Assembly (NCBI GenBank): GCA_964432595.1
Contig: CAYSOF010000009.1
Location: forward strand, 124,001 to 188,000
DNA: 64,000 nt
Reading direction: 5' to 3'
From: DASYLJ01 sp964432595
Lineage (GTDB): Bacteria > Desulfobacterota > Binatia > DP-6
A model generated the notes under the pieces. It was given only the letters and a program-made list of their open reading frames with translations. It was not told where the DNA came from and made no database searches. Shown here piece after piece: positions 9,772-20,734 of the stretch. Position 1 is the stretch's first letter. Every line of letters starts with the position of its first letter. The translations under genes and the position numbers were made by a program.

Positions 9772-11451
9772 TCACGCGTCGGGAGCGACGGACCGCACCT
9801 CGTACAGCACCGCTCCGAGCGGGGCACGCGCGGGATCGCCGAACCAGTCGTACAGCGTCGCGCCGTCGCGGCGCGCCACTTCCCGGATGTCGCCGGCAAA
9901 CGGCAGTGGATCGATCGTGCGCAGAAGCAGGAAGACGTTGTCGCCGGTGCCGAGCACCGTGCGCGCGGCCCGCTTGGGCGACGATCGCATCGCGGTCGTC
10001 TCGCCGATGTAGGCGGCATCGGCGTGGGTGTAGTGGCTGATGTTCTCGCCCGGCCGGCCGAGGCCCGGCGTCGTCAGCACGAGCGAGCCCGAGGGCACCA
10101 GTGCCTCGATGGCACGACGCGCGCGATCCACCTGCGGCGCCTGGAACGGATCGCGCGTGCCGGAGCCGCGGAGCACGCGCGCGACGCCCACCACGGCGAA
10201 CGCCGTCGCCGGAGCGACGGCCGCCACCGCCGGCGGCACGACGAGGCTCACGAGCGCGGCGGTCGCGACGGCCACCTCGAGCGGCCGGACGCGCTCGGCG
10301 GTGTCGCGACGAGACGCGACGAGCACGACGAGGGCGACGACGACCACCGCCGCCATGCCCCGTCGCGCGCCCGCGGACGCGATCCAGCGGCACAGGTCGG
10401 CTACCCCGACCGAGGCCAGCGCGAGCAGGCAGAGCACGACGCCGACCAGATAGCGTCCGTCGCCGTGGCCCCAGCAGCTGTAGAAGACGAATGCGACGAG
10501 AGCGTACGGACCGAACGCGCCGGCGACGGCGGACCGCCGCCACGTCGCCCAGCCGAGCGTCCAGAGGGCCGGCACCATGAGCAGCCCGAAGGCGTTCCAC
10601 AGGTACTGGAGGTGGACCGGCAACGTCTCACGCAGGTGGGACAGCCGGAAGGCGCCGCCGGAGACGAGGTCCATGACGACCGGTCGCGGCGACGTCGAGA
10701 GGAGGTTGCGGAACTCGGTGCCCTGCGTGAACGCCAGCGGATGCCCCTGCGTGATCGTGTTGTAGGCGAGGAGGGGAGACAGGCCGACGAAGAAGGCGAT
10801 CGCGCCGCGGACGACGGTCGCGAGCGAGACGCCGCGGGCGACCGCGCCGACTGCGAGGCCCCACAGTACGGCGTCGGGTCGGATCGTGGCCGCGACGCCG
10901 AGCGCGAACGCCGCGGCTGTCGTCCACCCGCGCCATGCCGCCCACACGGCCACCAGCGCGAGCAGATGGGCGGGCAGGTCGCGGGCGACCGTGATCCCCC
11001 AGTAGTGGACCTCGGCGGGCACGACGAGCATCGCCCACATCACGGCGACGCCGGCCCCGGCGCCGGCAAGCTGCGCCACGCCGACGCCGAGCGCGGCCAG
11101 CAGCACGAGGTAGAGGATCGGGTTCAGCAGGTGCTGTCCGGCCTCGCCGCCGATCGCGCCCGCCGCGGCGAGCAGCATCGGGAAGCCGGGCGGATAGCGC
11201 GAGTACAGGCGCCCGTCGCGGTAGATGTACGTCTGGAAGAGCGCGTCGACGGCCACGTGCGGCGGGACGCTCGGCGACAGTCGCCGCATGATCGTCGGGT
11301 CGTGGAAGACCGTTCCGTTGCGCAGGTCGTCCGCGAAGGTGAGGAACGCGAACTGGTCGCTCGCCAGGTACCACGTGGTGCGACGCTCGAGGCCCCGCGC
11401 GGCGACGACGAGCGCCAGCAGCGCCAGCGCGAGCACCAACCCCGTACGCAC
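9772..11451 (-). CDS. GT-C fold membrane glycosyltransferase-like protein
   Basis: 559 residues from GTG 11451. There are about ten hydrophobic segments and a soluble C-terminal domain of ~140 residues. The first periplasmic loop holds acidic residues ('ASDQFAFLTFADDL') where GT-C enzymes keep their catalytic Asp. 'YSRYPPGFPMLLA' before TM2 recalls the PMT/ArnT class, which uses polyprenyl-phosphate sugars. Acceptor and donor cannot be read. A strong terminator hairpin lies 4 bp before its start, so its own promoter would have to be very close or lie within that hairpin. Confidence 0.75.
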   Translation of the reverse strand: MRTGLVLALALLALVVAARGLERRTTWYLASDQFAFLTFADDLRNGTVFHDPTIMRRLSPSVPPHVAVDALFQTYIYRDGRLYSRYPPGFPMLLAAAGAIGGEAGQHLLNPILYLVLLAALGVGVAQLAGAGAGVAVMWAMLVVPAEVHYWGITVARDLPAHLLALVAVWAAWRGWTTAAAFALGVAATIRPDAVLWGLAVGAVARGVSLATVVRGAIAFFVGLSPLLAYNTITQGHPLAFTQGTEFRNLLSTSPRPVVMDLVSGGAFRLSHLRETLPVHLQYLWNAFGLLMVPALWTLGWATWRRSAVAGAFGPYALVAFVFYSCWGHGDGRYLVGVVLCLLALASVGVADLCRWIASAGARRGMAAVVVVALVVLVASRRDTAERVRPLEVAVATAALVSLVVPPAVAAVAPATAFAVVGVARVLRGSGTRDPFQAPQVDRARRAIEALVPSGSLVLTTPGLGRPGENISHYTHADAAYIGETTAMRSSPKRAARTVLGTGDNVFLLLRTIDPLPFAGDIREVARRDGATLYDWFGDPARAPLGAVLYEVRSVAPDA

Positions 11452-11454
11452 GAA

Positions 11455-11482
11455 GGCCCCGGAAGAGCATGCTTCCGGGGCC
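11455..11482 (-). terminator. Terminator hairpin after the secreted protein gene
   Basis: GGCCCCGGAAG-AGCATG-CTTCCGGGGCC has perfect 11-bp arms. It lies 29 bp after the stop of the leftward gene ending at 11512. There is no long T-run. Confidence 0.7.
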
Positions 11483-11511
11483 TCTGCAAATTCAGACGAG
11501 GTGCGGCGCGG

Positions 11512-12126
11512 TCAGGGCGGACAGCCTTCCTGCCCGACCTTGCTCACCTTGAAGCCCTTGTCGAGGTTGTTCTTCACACGTCCGTCGGCGCCGTACTGGA
11601 CACAGTAGCGGTCTCCGCCGTCGATCGTCACGGTGAGGAAACCGTCGGTTCCCGGATTCGGCGGGATCACGTTCACCGTACCGCTGTCGCCGCTGACCTT
11701 TGCGAAGATCGCGAACACCGCGCTCGAGCTCCGCTTGATCGTCAGCGTCTTCACGGGACCCTGATCCGCTTTCGTGTCCTTGTAGCGGAACCCGGAGGTG
11801 CCGAGTGCGATCCAGAAAGGCTGGCCGGTGCTGCTGATGCCCTGCGGAAGCGCGAAGACCTGGTCGCTGGGTGTGCCGCCGTTCGCGACCACCCGGAGGA
11901 CGGCGCCGCCGCCGGCCACCGTCGGATTGCCGATGATGGTCTCGGGACTCTGCGCCTCGCGCGCGGTGGCCATGATCTCGCGGCGGGTCGGATCGGCACC
12001 GGGGAGCGGATCCCTCACTGCGAGCGCCACGCCCTTCACGAGCTGGTCGTTCCCACCGGCCGATCCCGCGACGGCGAGGAGGGCGACGCAGCAGAGGAGG
12101 CGCGTGACGGACGATCGCATGCGCAA
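11512..12126 (-). CDS. Secreted beta-rich protein, paralog of the next gene
   Basis: 204 residues with a signal peptide ending near 'AVAGSAGGN'. The body includes 'ETIIGNPTVAGGGAVLRV', 'GFRYKDTKADQGPVK', 'IPPNPGT' and 'GDRYCVQYG'. The gene at 12254-12976 shares every one of these blocks in the same order, so they are tandem duplicates. The same layout (a [FY]+Y+D.KG strand, then 'GD.YC') appears in the C-terminus of the Cys-rich protein at 34938 and more weakly at 37660. Function unknown; probably a beta-sandwich surface or periplasmic module. Confidence 0.75.
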   Translation of the reverse strand: MRMRSSVTRLLCCVALLAVAGSAGGNDQLVKGVALAVRDPLPGADPTRREIMATAREAQSPETIIGNPTVAGGGAVLRVVANGGTPSDQVFALPQGISSTGQPFWIALGTSGFRYKDTKADQGPVKTLTIKRSSSAVFAIFAKVSGDSGTVNVIPPNPGTDGFLTVTIDGGDRYCVQYGADGRVKNNLDKGFKVSKVGQEGCPP

Positions 12127-12186
12127 CCGGCTACCGCCGCGCGAACGACGCTGTCAAGGAACGACGGTCCCGGGCGCCGGACGCAC

Positions 12187-12220
12187 GAAACCCCCGGAGA
12201 CGATGGTCTCCGAGGGCTTC
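12187..12220 (-). terminator. Terminator hairpin between the two tandem paralogs
   Basis: An imperfect hairpin of 15-nt arms with loop GATG. The inner GGAGAC/GTCTCC pairing is perfect and the outer GAAACC/GGGCTTC pairing has mismatches. It sits 33 bp after the stop of the upstream gene, so the two paralogs are probably transcribed separately. Confidence 0.6.
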
Positions 12221-12253
12221 GTACGGGTCGATCCTAGGAGCTGAGTGGCCTGC

Positions 12254-12976
12254 TCAGTCGAGCAGGTCGGCCGCTACCGCGAGGAATGCACGGCTGGGCG
12301 AGCCGTAGATCGTCGTGGTGGTGGTCGTCGACGTCGGCGTGGTCGTGGTCGTCGTGGTGCCGGCGGCCGGGCAACCCTGGTTCAGCGGCTTCTTCGCGCG
12401 GAAGAGCTTCGTGCCGTTGTTCTTGATCTGGCTCTCGGGGCCGTACTGGACGCAGTACCGCTCGCCGAGGACCTGGCCGAGCTCGAGGGTGACGAAGCCC
12501 GAGGTGCCGGGGTTCGGCGGGACGACGTTCACCGCGCCGTTGCGACCGGAGATGGTCGCCTTGATCAGGAAGTTGCCGCTGTTCGAGCGCTTGATGGTGA
12601 CGCTCTTCACGGGACCCTGATCGCCCTTCGAGTCGCGGTACTTGAAGCCGGTCGAACCGGTCGCGACCCAGAACGGCTTGCCGCTGCTCGACGTGCCCTG
12701 CGGGAGCACGAAGGTCTGATCGCCCGGCGTGCCGCCGTTCGCGATCACCCGGAGAATACCGCCACCGGTCGGACCCGCGAGCGTCGGATTGCCGACGAGC
12801 GTGTTGGGGCTCGCCTTCTCCTTACCGACACCGACGATCTTCCGCTTGATGGGATCACCGGGATTCTTGACCGTCAGAACGCGGCCAAGGATCGTCTGGT
12901 CCGCCGCGATGGCGAGACTTCCGGCGACGGCCATTCCGATCGCCGAGACGAGGACCAACCTCGAGACCTTTCTCAT
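12254..12976 (-). CDS. Secreted beta-rich protein with C-terminal Thr-rich tail
   Basis: 240 residues. The signal peptide ends near 'SLAIAADQ'. The domain repeats the blocks of its neighbour: 'NTLVGNPTLAG', 'GFKYRDSKGDQGPVKSV', 'VPPNPGTSGFVTL', 'GERYCVQYG'. A tail 'GTTTTTTTPTSTTTTTTIYG' then leads to a short hydrophobic-acidic C-terminus. Poly-Thr stretches of this kind act as extended linkers or O-glycosylated spacers in other families. An AGGAGG element precedes the start (12984-12989). Function unknown. Confidence 0.75.
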   Translation of the reverse strand: MRKVSRLVLVSAIGMAVAGSLAIAADQTILGRVLTVKNPGDPIKRKIVGVGKEKASPNTLVGNPTLAGPTGGGILRVIANGGTPGDQTFVLPQGTSSSGKPFWVATGSTGFKYRDSKGDQGPVKSVTIKRSNSGNFLIKATISGRNGAVNVVPPNPGTSGFVTLELGQVLGERYCVQYGPESQIKNNGTKLFRAKKPLNQGCPAAGTTTTTTTPTSTTTTTTIYGSPSRAFLAVAADLLD

Positions 12977-13054
12977 CGCTGCCCTCCTAGGACGGACTCA
13001 CTGACCGCCCGACGGTTCCGTACTGCGGAGCCCAGGTGGTGTCAAGGAATTTCT

Positions 13055-13710
13055 TTAAAGAAGATCGACGAACGACGAGAGCAAAGGCGCCGCCGATCGC
13101 GGATCGTCCGAATGTGGCAACGTCGCAATGACTGGCAATCGCGTCAGAGTGGCAATGAGCGACGCGTTCGACGCGCTCGACGCGTCGGCGACCGGATCGG
13201 GATGCGAGAGGACGAAGCCGTGCACGGCGACGCCCTCGGCGCGCGCGACGCGCGCCGTCAACGCACAATGATTGAGCGTTCCCAAGCGATTCGCTGCGAC
13301 GACGAGCAGCGGAAGACTCAGCGTTCGAACGATGTCGAGCCATGTGCAATCGGGAGTGACTGGAACGAGCAGGCCGCCTGCGCCTTCGACCACGAGCATA
13401 TCGGCATCTAAGGCACGTCGCATGAGGATTGCCGCGATCTTTTCCGGGTCAACGGATTGACCCTCGAGCGGTGCTGCGGCGGCGGGTGCCAGCGGAGCGC
13501 GGAATCGGTAGGGGCACACGTCGTCGAGCGGCGCCGGGTCGCCCGCGACCTCGCGCAGTCGCACGGCGTCCTCGGGCACGCGCTCGACGCCGGTCTCCAC
13601 CGGCTTCATCACGGCGACGCGTCGCCCCGCGTCGCGCAACGCGCGCACGAGCGCGCACGCGACGAACGTCTTGCCGACGCCCGTGTCCGTGCCCGTGACG
13701 AAGAGAGCGC

Positions 13711-13714
<4 letters not shown>
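13055..13714 (-). CDS. bioD: Dethiobiotin synthetase
   Basis: 219 residues. The P-loop 'GTDTGVGKT' (8-16) is the BioD signature. 'KPVETG' and 'VVEGAGGLLVP' are the diaminopelargonate and Mg-ATP site motifs. It closes the ureido ring of dethiobiotin from 7,8-diaminononanoate, CO2 and ATP in the cytosol. It is the third gene of bioF-bioA-bioD: its ATG overlaps the bioA stop as ATGA. Its stop lies inside the palindrome TTCTTTAAAGAA (13051-13062). bioB is not in this window. Confidence 0.95.
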
Positions 13715-16241
<2,527 letters not shown>

Positions 16242-16269
16242 CGGGCGGTGATGCCGGCAGGACCGGCCA

Positions 16270-16301
16270 TTGTCAACCGCGATTGCGCTCATGGTTGACA
16301 A
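16270..16301. promoter_or_regulatory. BirA (biotin repressor) operator between bioF and radA
   Basis: TTGTCAACC-N14-GGTTGACAA is a perfect inverted repeat of 9-bp arms. It matches the BirA consensus TTGTAAACC-N14/15-GGTTTACAA except for one symmetric change per arm. It is placed 29 bp upstream of the bioF start, as expected for biotin-dependent repression of bioFAD. The right arm contains the radA start region. Confidence 0.85.
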
Positions 16302-17652
16302 GGCGCGACGCACGCTGTTCGCCTGTCAGCAATGCGGCCACACGGCGCCGCGCTGGCTCGGGCAATGTCCAGGCTGCGAGGCGTGGGGATCGCTGGTCGA
16401 GGAGGCCGCGCCCGACACCCGCCCGCGAGCACGCGCCGCAGCCGGCGGGGCGGCGCGTCCGCTCGCGAGCGTCATGGCGGGCGAGGCGATGCGCCGCACG
16501 ACGGGCATCGCGGAGCTCGATCGGGTACTCGGCGGCGGCCTCGTGCAGGGCTCGCTCATCCTGCTCGGCGGCGATCCGGGGATCGGCAAGTCGACGCTGA
16601 CGCTGCAGGCGTGCAGCGCGCTGGCGCGGACGGGGCTCGCGGTGCTCTACGTCGCCGGCGAAGAGTCGCCGGAGCAGGTGCGGCTCCGCGCCGACCGGCT
16701 CGGGCTCGCCGATCCCGGCGTGCTCATCCTGCCCGAGACCAACACCGAGGCCGTCGTCGAGCAGATCCGTGCGACGAAGCCCGGCGCGGTGGTCATCGAT
16801 TCGATCCAGACGCTCCACACGAGCTCGCTCGCGTCCGCGCCGGGCAGCGTCGGTCAGGTGCGCGAGTCGGCTGCGCTGCTGGCGGGGCACTGCAAGGCGA
16901 GCGGCACCGCGTGCATCCTGATCGGCCACGTCACCAAGGAAGGCGCGCTCGCGGGCCCGCGCGTGCTGGAGCACCTGGTCGACACCGTCCTCTACTTCGA
17001 GGGCGACGGCGCGCACGCGCTGCGCGTGCTCCGCGCGGTGAAGAACCGCTTCGGCTCGACGAACGAGGTCGGGGTGTTCGAGATGGGGGAGGGTGGCCTG
17101 GCCGAGGTCGCGAACCCGTCGGCGGCGTTCCTGGCCGAGCGGCCGGCCGAAGCGCCCGGATCGGCCGTGCTGGCGACGCTGGAAGGCAGCCGTCCGGTGC
17201 TGGTCGAGATCCAGGCGCTCGTGTCACGCTCGGCGCTGGCGATGCCGCGACGGACGGCGATCGGCCTCGATCCGGGGCGGGTTGCGTTGCTCCTCGCGGT
17301 CCTGGAGAAGCGCGCGCGGATGCCGCTGCACGATCAGGACGTCTTTCTCAACGTCGCCGGCGGGCTGCGCGTCGACGAGCCCGCCGCCGACCTCGCCGTC
17401 GTCGCGGCCGTGGCGTCGAGCGCGCGCGGGACACCGCTCGCGCGCGACGTCGCGGTGTGGGGCGAGGTCGGCCTCACCGGCGAAGTGCGCTCCGCGGCGC
17501 GGGCCGAGGCGCGCGTGCGCGAAGCGGTGCGGCAGGGCTACGGCCGCTGCGTGCTGCCCGCCGGCAACCTGCGCGGACTCGCGGCCGTCGACGGGGCCAC
17601 TCCCACCGGCGTCGCCACGCTCGGCGCCCTCTTCGAGGCGCTCTTCAGCTGA
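16291..17652 (+). CDS. radA: DNA repair protein RadA
   Basis: 453 residues. The N-terminal C4 zinc finger is 'CQQC...CPGC' (Cys12, 15, 26, 29). The Walker A motif 'GGDPGIGKST' has Lys100, and the RadA-specific 'KNRFGS' motif begins at about Lys251. A Lon-like C-terminal domain follows. It is a RecA-related ATPase that promotes branch migration in recombination. ATG 16291 gives the usual short N-terminus; a TTG at 16270 would extend it without gain. The start codon lies inside the BirA operator. The stop overlaps the next start as TGATG. Confidence 0.95.
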   Translation: MVDKARRTLFACQQCGHTAPRWLGQCPGCEAWGSLVEEAAPDTRPRARAAAGGAARPLASVMAGEAMRRTTGIAELDRVLGGGLVQGSLILLGGDPGIGKSTLTLQACSALARTGLAVLYVAGEESPEQVRLRADRLGLADPGVLILPETNTEAVVEQIRATKPGAVVIDSIQTLHTSSLASAPGSVGQVRESAALLAGHCKASGTACILIGHVTKEGALAGPRVLEHLVDTVLYFEGDGAHALRVLRAVKNRFGSTNEVGVFEMGEGGLAEVANPSAAFLAERPAEAPGSAVLATLEGSRPVLVEIQALVSRSALAMPRRTAIGLDPGRVALLLAVLEKRARMPLHDQDVFLNVAGGLRVDEPAADLAVVAAVASSARGTPLARDVAVWGEVGLTGEVRSAARAEARVREAVRQGYGRCVLPAGNLRGLAAVDGATPTGVATLGALFEALFS

Positions 17653-19523
17653 TGCACGCCATCGTCCTGACCCTGCTCAACGCCACGCTGTGCGTGGTGT
17701 TCCTGTACCTGATGCGCCGGCCGGGGCTGCTGGGCTTCGCCAAGCATGGCCGGTGGTATCTCAGCTGGTTCGCCGTCGGTCTCATCACGCTGATGGACGA
17801 GCTCACGTCCATCTTCTACGCGCCGGCCGAAGCGCACCGCTTCATCGGCACGCAGGCGATCTTCTTCATCGCGGCGACGTCGCTGCTCATGCGCGTGCTG
17901 TCGAGCCGGATGGTCGAGATCGCCGAGATCCTCGAGCGCAACGAGATCCGCGGCGGCGGCGTCTACTCCTTCTCGTATCTCGTGCTCGGCCCCGTTGCGT
18001 CGTTCGTCGCCGTGGCGTCGATCATGGTGACGTACATCCTCACTGCCTGCATCTCGAGCGTGAGCGCCGTCGCCAACGGCGGAGCGCTGATCTCGATGAG
18101 CGAGAACACCGTCCGCGTCGCGATCCTGGGCGTCATCTGGGGCGTCGCCGGGCTGAACATCCTCGGCATTCGCGAGAATGCGCGCGTCATCTTCGGCATC
18201 TTCGTCTTCGCGGCGTTCGTCCTGCTGAACCTGATCGCGCTCGGCATGCTGAACCTGCCGGCGGGCTCGGGCGGGATCATGGCGTCGAGCGTCACCGACG
18301 TCTTCTCCAGCATCCGTGACGCCGGCCCGGCCGGCGCATTCCAGGTGATCATCGTCGGCGTCGCGAGCTGCGTCCTCGCGTATTCCGGCATCGAGTCGGT
18401 GGTGCAGACGGCCGGCCTCGTCGAGAGCTGGCGCGAAATCAGGCGCGCGTACCTGTTCCTCGCCCTGACGGTCGGCATCGTGACGCCGCTCATCTCGGCG
18501 CTGGCGTTGTCCGCCCCCATCGACTTCGAGGCGCACGAGACCGACTTGATTACGCACTGGGCCACGATCGTCGGCAACGTGCCGTTCGGCGCGACGGTCG
18601 GCATCATGGGCAGCGTCATCCTCGTGATGGCCGTCAACACCGCGTACGTCGCGTCGAGCGAGCTCATCGAGCGCGTCGCGCACCGCTACCGCTTCGGGTG
18701 GCTGCTGGTGACGAACCGGCGCGCGTCGCTGCACCGCATCCACCTCGTCAACGCCGCGCTCTACACCGGCATCATCGTCCTCACCGAGGGCTCCCAGAAG
18801 CTGCTGGCGGAGATGTACGCCGTCGGTCTCATCGCGTCGTTCTGCATCAACATCGGCTGCCTGCTGATCTATCGATACAACGTCGGCACGAAGGAGATCC
18901 TGCCGTACTACACGTCGCGCACGGTGACGCTGCTGCTCGAGGTCGTGCTGCTCGCGTGCTTCTTCTACCTGGCGTCGCATCGTCCCTACGGGACCGGGCT
19001 GTGGGCGGGCGTCGTCGTCGGCCTGCTGATGATCGGCATCCCGTTCTCGAACCGCTTCGGGCCCGAGGTGAAGGAGAAGCGCCTCAGCGACTACCCGATG
19101 GAGATGCTGCTCGCGCTCGGCGAGGCCGACGGACCGTTGCACGTCTGGTTCAAGCGGCCGGGCGAAGCGGATCTCACGGGCGACGGGTCGACCGTCTACG
19201 TGACGTTCTTCTCCGTGCGCCAGGCCATCCCGCCGAAGCTCGGGCCGACGCACTACCGATTCCCCATCCAGAACGCGAGCGTCTACCGCAGCATCACGGC
19301 GTTGCTCGAGCTCATCGAGGAGGAGCTCGGCGGCATGGACATCACGATCCACTTCGGCTGGCCGACGTCCTCGTGGCTCGACCGCATGGCGACGGGTGTC
19401 TTCGTCGCCAACATGATGCGTCTGCCGCTCGTGTTCCCGCAGCTGCGCTTCGCGATCGAGTCCGTGCCGCAGTCGAAGGACGAGGTGCACGCGCGGAGCG
19501 GCTGGCGCGGAGTCATGAGTTAG
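17652..19523 (+). CDS. APC-superfamily-like permease with soluble C-terminal domain
   Basis: 623 residues. About 12 hydrophobic segments fill the first ~450 residues, including an APC-like kinked region 'RGGGVYSFSYLVLGP' and 'AYSGIESVVQTAGL'. After 'GIPFSNRFGP' comes a cytoplasmic domain of ~170 residues with 'LLELIEEELGGMDITIHFGWP'. It probably transports amino acids or organic ions, substrate unknown. Its ATG overlaps the radA stop (TGATG), so translation is coupled even though a functional link to DNA repair is not evident. Confidence 0.75.
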   Translation: MHAIVLTLLNATLCVVFLYLMRRPGLLGFAKHGRWYLSWFAVGLITLMDELTSIFYAPAEAHRFIGTQAIFFIAATSLLMRVLSSRMVEIAEILERNEIRGGGVYSFSYLVLGPVASFVAVASIMVTYILTACISSVSAVANGGALISMSENTVRVAILGVIWGVAGLNILGIRENARVIFGIFVFAAFVLLNLIALGMLNLPAGSGGIMASSVTDVFSSIRDAGPAGAFQVIIVGVASCVLAYSGIESVVQTAGLVESWREIRRAYLFLALTVGIVTPLISALALSAPIDFEAHETDLITHWATIVGNVPFGATVGIMGSVILVMAVNTAYVASSELIERVAHRYRFGWLLVTNRRASLHRIHLVNAALYTGIIVLTEGSQKLLAEMYAVGLIASFCINIGCLLIYRYNVGTKEILPYYTSRTVTLLLEVVLLACFFYLASHRPYGTGLWAGVVVGLLMIGIPFSNRFGPEVKEKRLSDYPMEMLLALGEADGPLHVWFKRPGEADLTGDGSTVYVTFFSVRQAIPPKLGPTHYRFPIQNASVYRSITALLELIEEELGGMDITIHFGWPTSSWLDRMATGVFVANMMRLPLVFPQLRFAIESVPQSKDEVHARSGWRGVMS

Positions 19524-19527
19524 TCGG

Positions 19528-19905
19528 CTACCGCATCCACATCGGCCCAGGCCAACCGTACGGCGAGCCGCCGTACCAGAAGCCGTCGTCCTCCATCGTC
19601 CACATGCCGTCGGCGGCGAAGGCCGAGTCGGCGGCGACCGCCTCCAGATACGTCTTCTGCATGTAGTTGATGACGTCGTCCGACACGCCCTGCTGGCGGA
19701 GGTCGGCGAGCTGGCTCGCGCTCAGGCGATACACGGTGCCCGTGCGCTGGATCTCCGAGCAGATCTCCGTCGACGGAACGCCGGCGCGGCTCATGTCGAC
19801 GATCTCGGACACGCTCAGCGGATCGGGTCCGCGCAGCGCGTTCTCCATCGTGGCGCAGCCCGCCAGCGCGGCCAGCATCATCAGGACGACCCCGATCCGT
19901 TGCAT
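19528..19905 (-). CDS. Small outer-membrane-type lipoprotein
   Basis: 125 residues from ATG 19905. The signal peptide ends in the lipobox 'LAGC'. The mature part has 'SVSEIVDMSRAGVPSTEICS' and 'LRQQGVSDDVINYMQ', short helical repeats seen in bacterial proteins of unknown function. The C-terminus is rich in Trp, Tyr, Met and Gly. Its ATG follows the esterase stop by one base, so the two are coupled. The residue after the lipid Cys is Ala, which does not suggest inner-membrane retention. Confidence 0.75.
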   Translation of the reverse strand: MQRIGVVLMMLAALAGCATMENALRGPDPLSVSEIVDMSRAGVPSTEICSEIQRTGTVYRLSASQLADLRQQGVSDDVINYMQKTYLEAVAADSAFAADGMWTMEDDGFWYGGSPYGWPGPMWMR

Positions 19906-19906
19906 G

Positions 19907-20734
19907 TCACCTCTCCTGTTGGACGCGGTCGAGGAAGTCGACCGCGAGCCGTCCGACCGCATCGCGCTCGGCGTCCTCCGTCAGCACGTGCGCGCTGCTC
20001 TCGAGCACGTGGCTCTCGACCCACGTCGAGCGCAACGCGCGTCGCAGCCGTTCCTGGCTCGCGACGGGCACGACGTGGTCCTGGCGCCCGTGCAGGAGCA
20101 ACGTCGGCTGCGTCACCGCGCGCACGTCGCGCCGGATCACACGCTGCAGCTGCAGCAGCGACAGCACGGCGGGCAGCGGCATCGCGTCGTAGGCACAGCT
20201 CGCGGCGCGCGCCGTGGCGTCGAGGATGTCGCGCCCGCCGCGCTTCGGCATCACCGCGAGCCGGCCCGAGACTCCCGGCACATAGCGCAGGAAGGGCAGC
20301 ACGCGCGGGCGCCAGTCGGCGAGCCGCAACGCGGGCGCGCACAGGACCAGCGCGGCAACGTCCGCGGGACGCATCGCCGCGAGCCGGATCGCGAGCAGGC
20401 CGCCCATCGACACGCCGGCCACCGCGACGCGCGGCACGTCGCGACGAAGCACGTCGAGTCCGAGGGCAGCGGAGTCGAGCCAATCGTGCCGCGTCGTGCG
20501 CGCGAGGTCGGCGACGCTGGTGCCGTGACCGGCGAGACGGACGGCGCGCACTGGAAACCCGGCGCCGGCGAGCGCCTCGGCGAGCGGTCGGACCTCTTCG
20601 GGCGTCGCGGTGAACCCGTGCAGCAGGAGACAGCCGAGCGGACGCGTGCCCCGCAGCGCGATGTCGTGGTCGGGCGGAACGCCGCCGTCAGCTCGGGCGA
20701 CCGGCGGCGTCGGCGCGGACCTCGAGCTCGCCAT
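19907..20734 (-). CDS. Alpha/beta hydrolase (Est30-like carboxylesterase)
   Basis: 275 residues. 'LLLHGFTATPEEVRPLAEAL' is the Est30/monoglyceride-lipase type oxyanion region. The nucleophile is Ser in 'GVSMGG', the acid is Asp in 'HGRQDHVVP', and His in 'SSAHVLTED' completes the triad. It should hydrolyse short or medium acyl esters in the cytosol. It overlaps the 3' end of ppiD by 47 bp and precedes a lipoprotein, making a three-gene leftward unit. Confidence 0.85.
   Translation of the reverse strand: MASSRSAPTPPVARADGGVPPDHDIALRGTRPLGCLLLHGFTATPEEVRPLAEALAGAGFPVRAVRLAGHGTSVADLARTTRHDWLDSAALGLDVLRRDVPRVAVAGVSMGGLLAIRLAAMRPADVAALVLCAPALRLADWRPRVLPFLRYVPGVSGRLAVMPKRGGRDILDATARAASCAYDAMPLPAVLSLLQLQRVIRRDVRAVTQPTLLLHGRQDHVVPVASQERLRRALRSTWVESHVLESSAHVLTEDAERDAVGRLAVDFLDRVQQER

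Noticed and set aside
13051..13062. Palindrome TTCTTTAAAGAA containing the bioD stop
   Set aside because: It is too short and AT-rich to be a terminator and is not clearly an operator; noted only as a local oddity.
16270..16290. TTG start at 16270 for radA
   Set aside because: It would begin inside the left BirA arm and add seven residues not seen in RadA; ATG 16291 gives the usual N-terminus.
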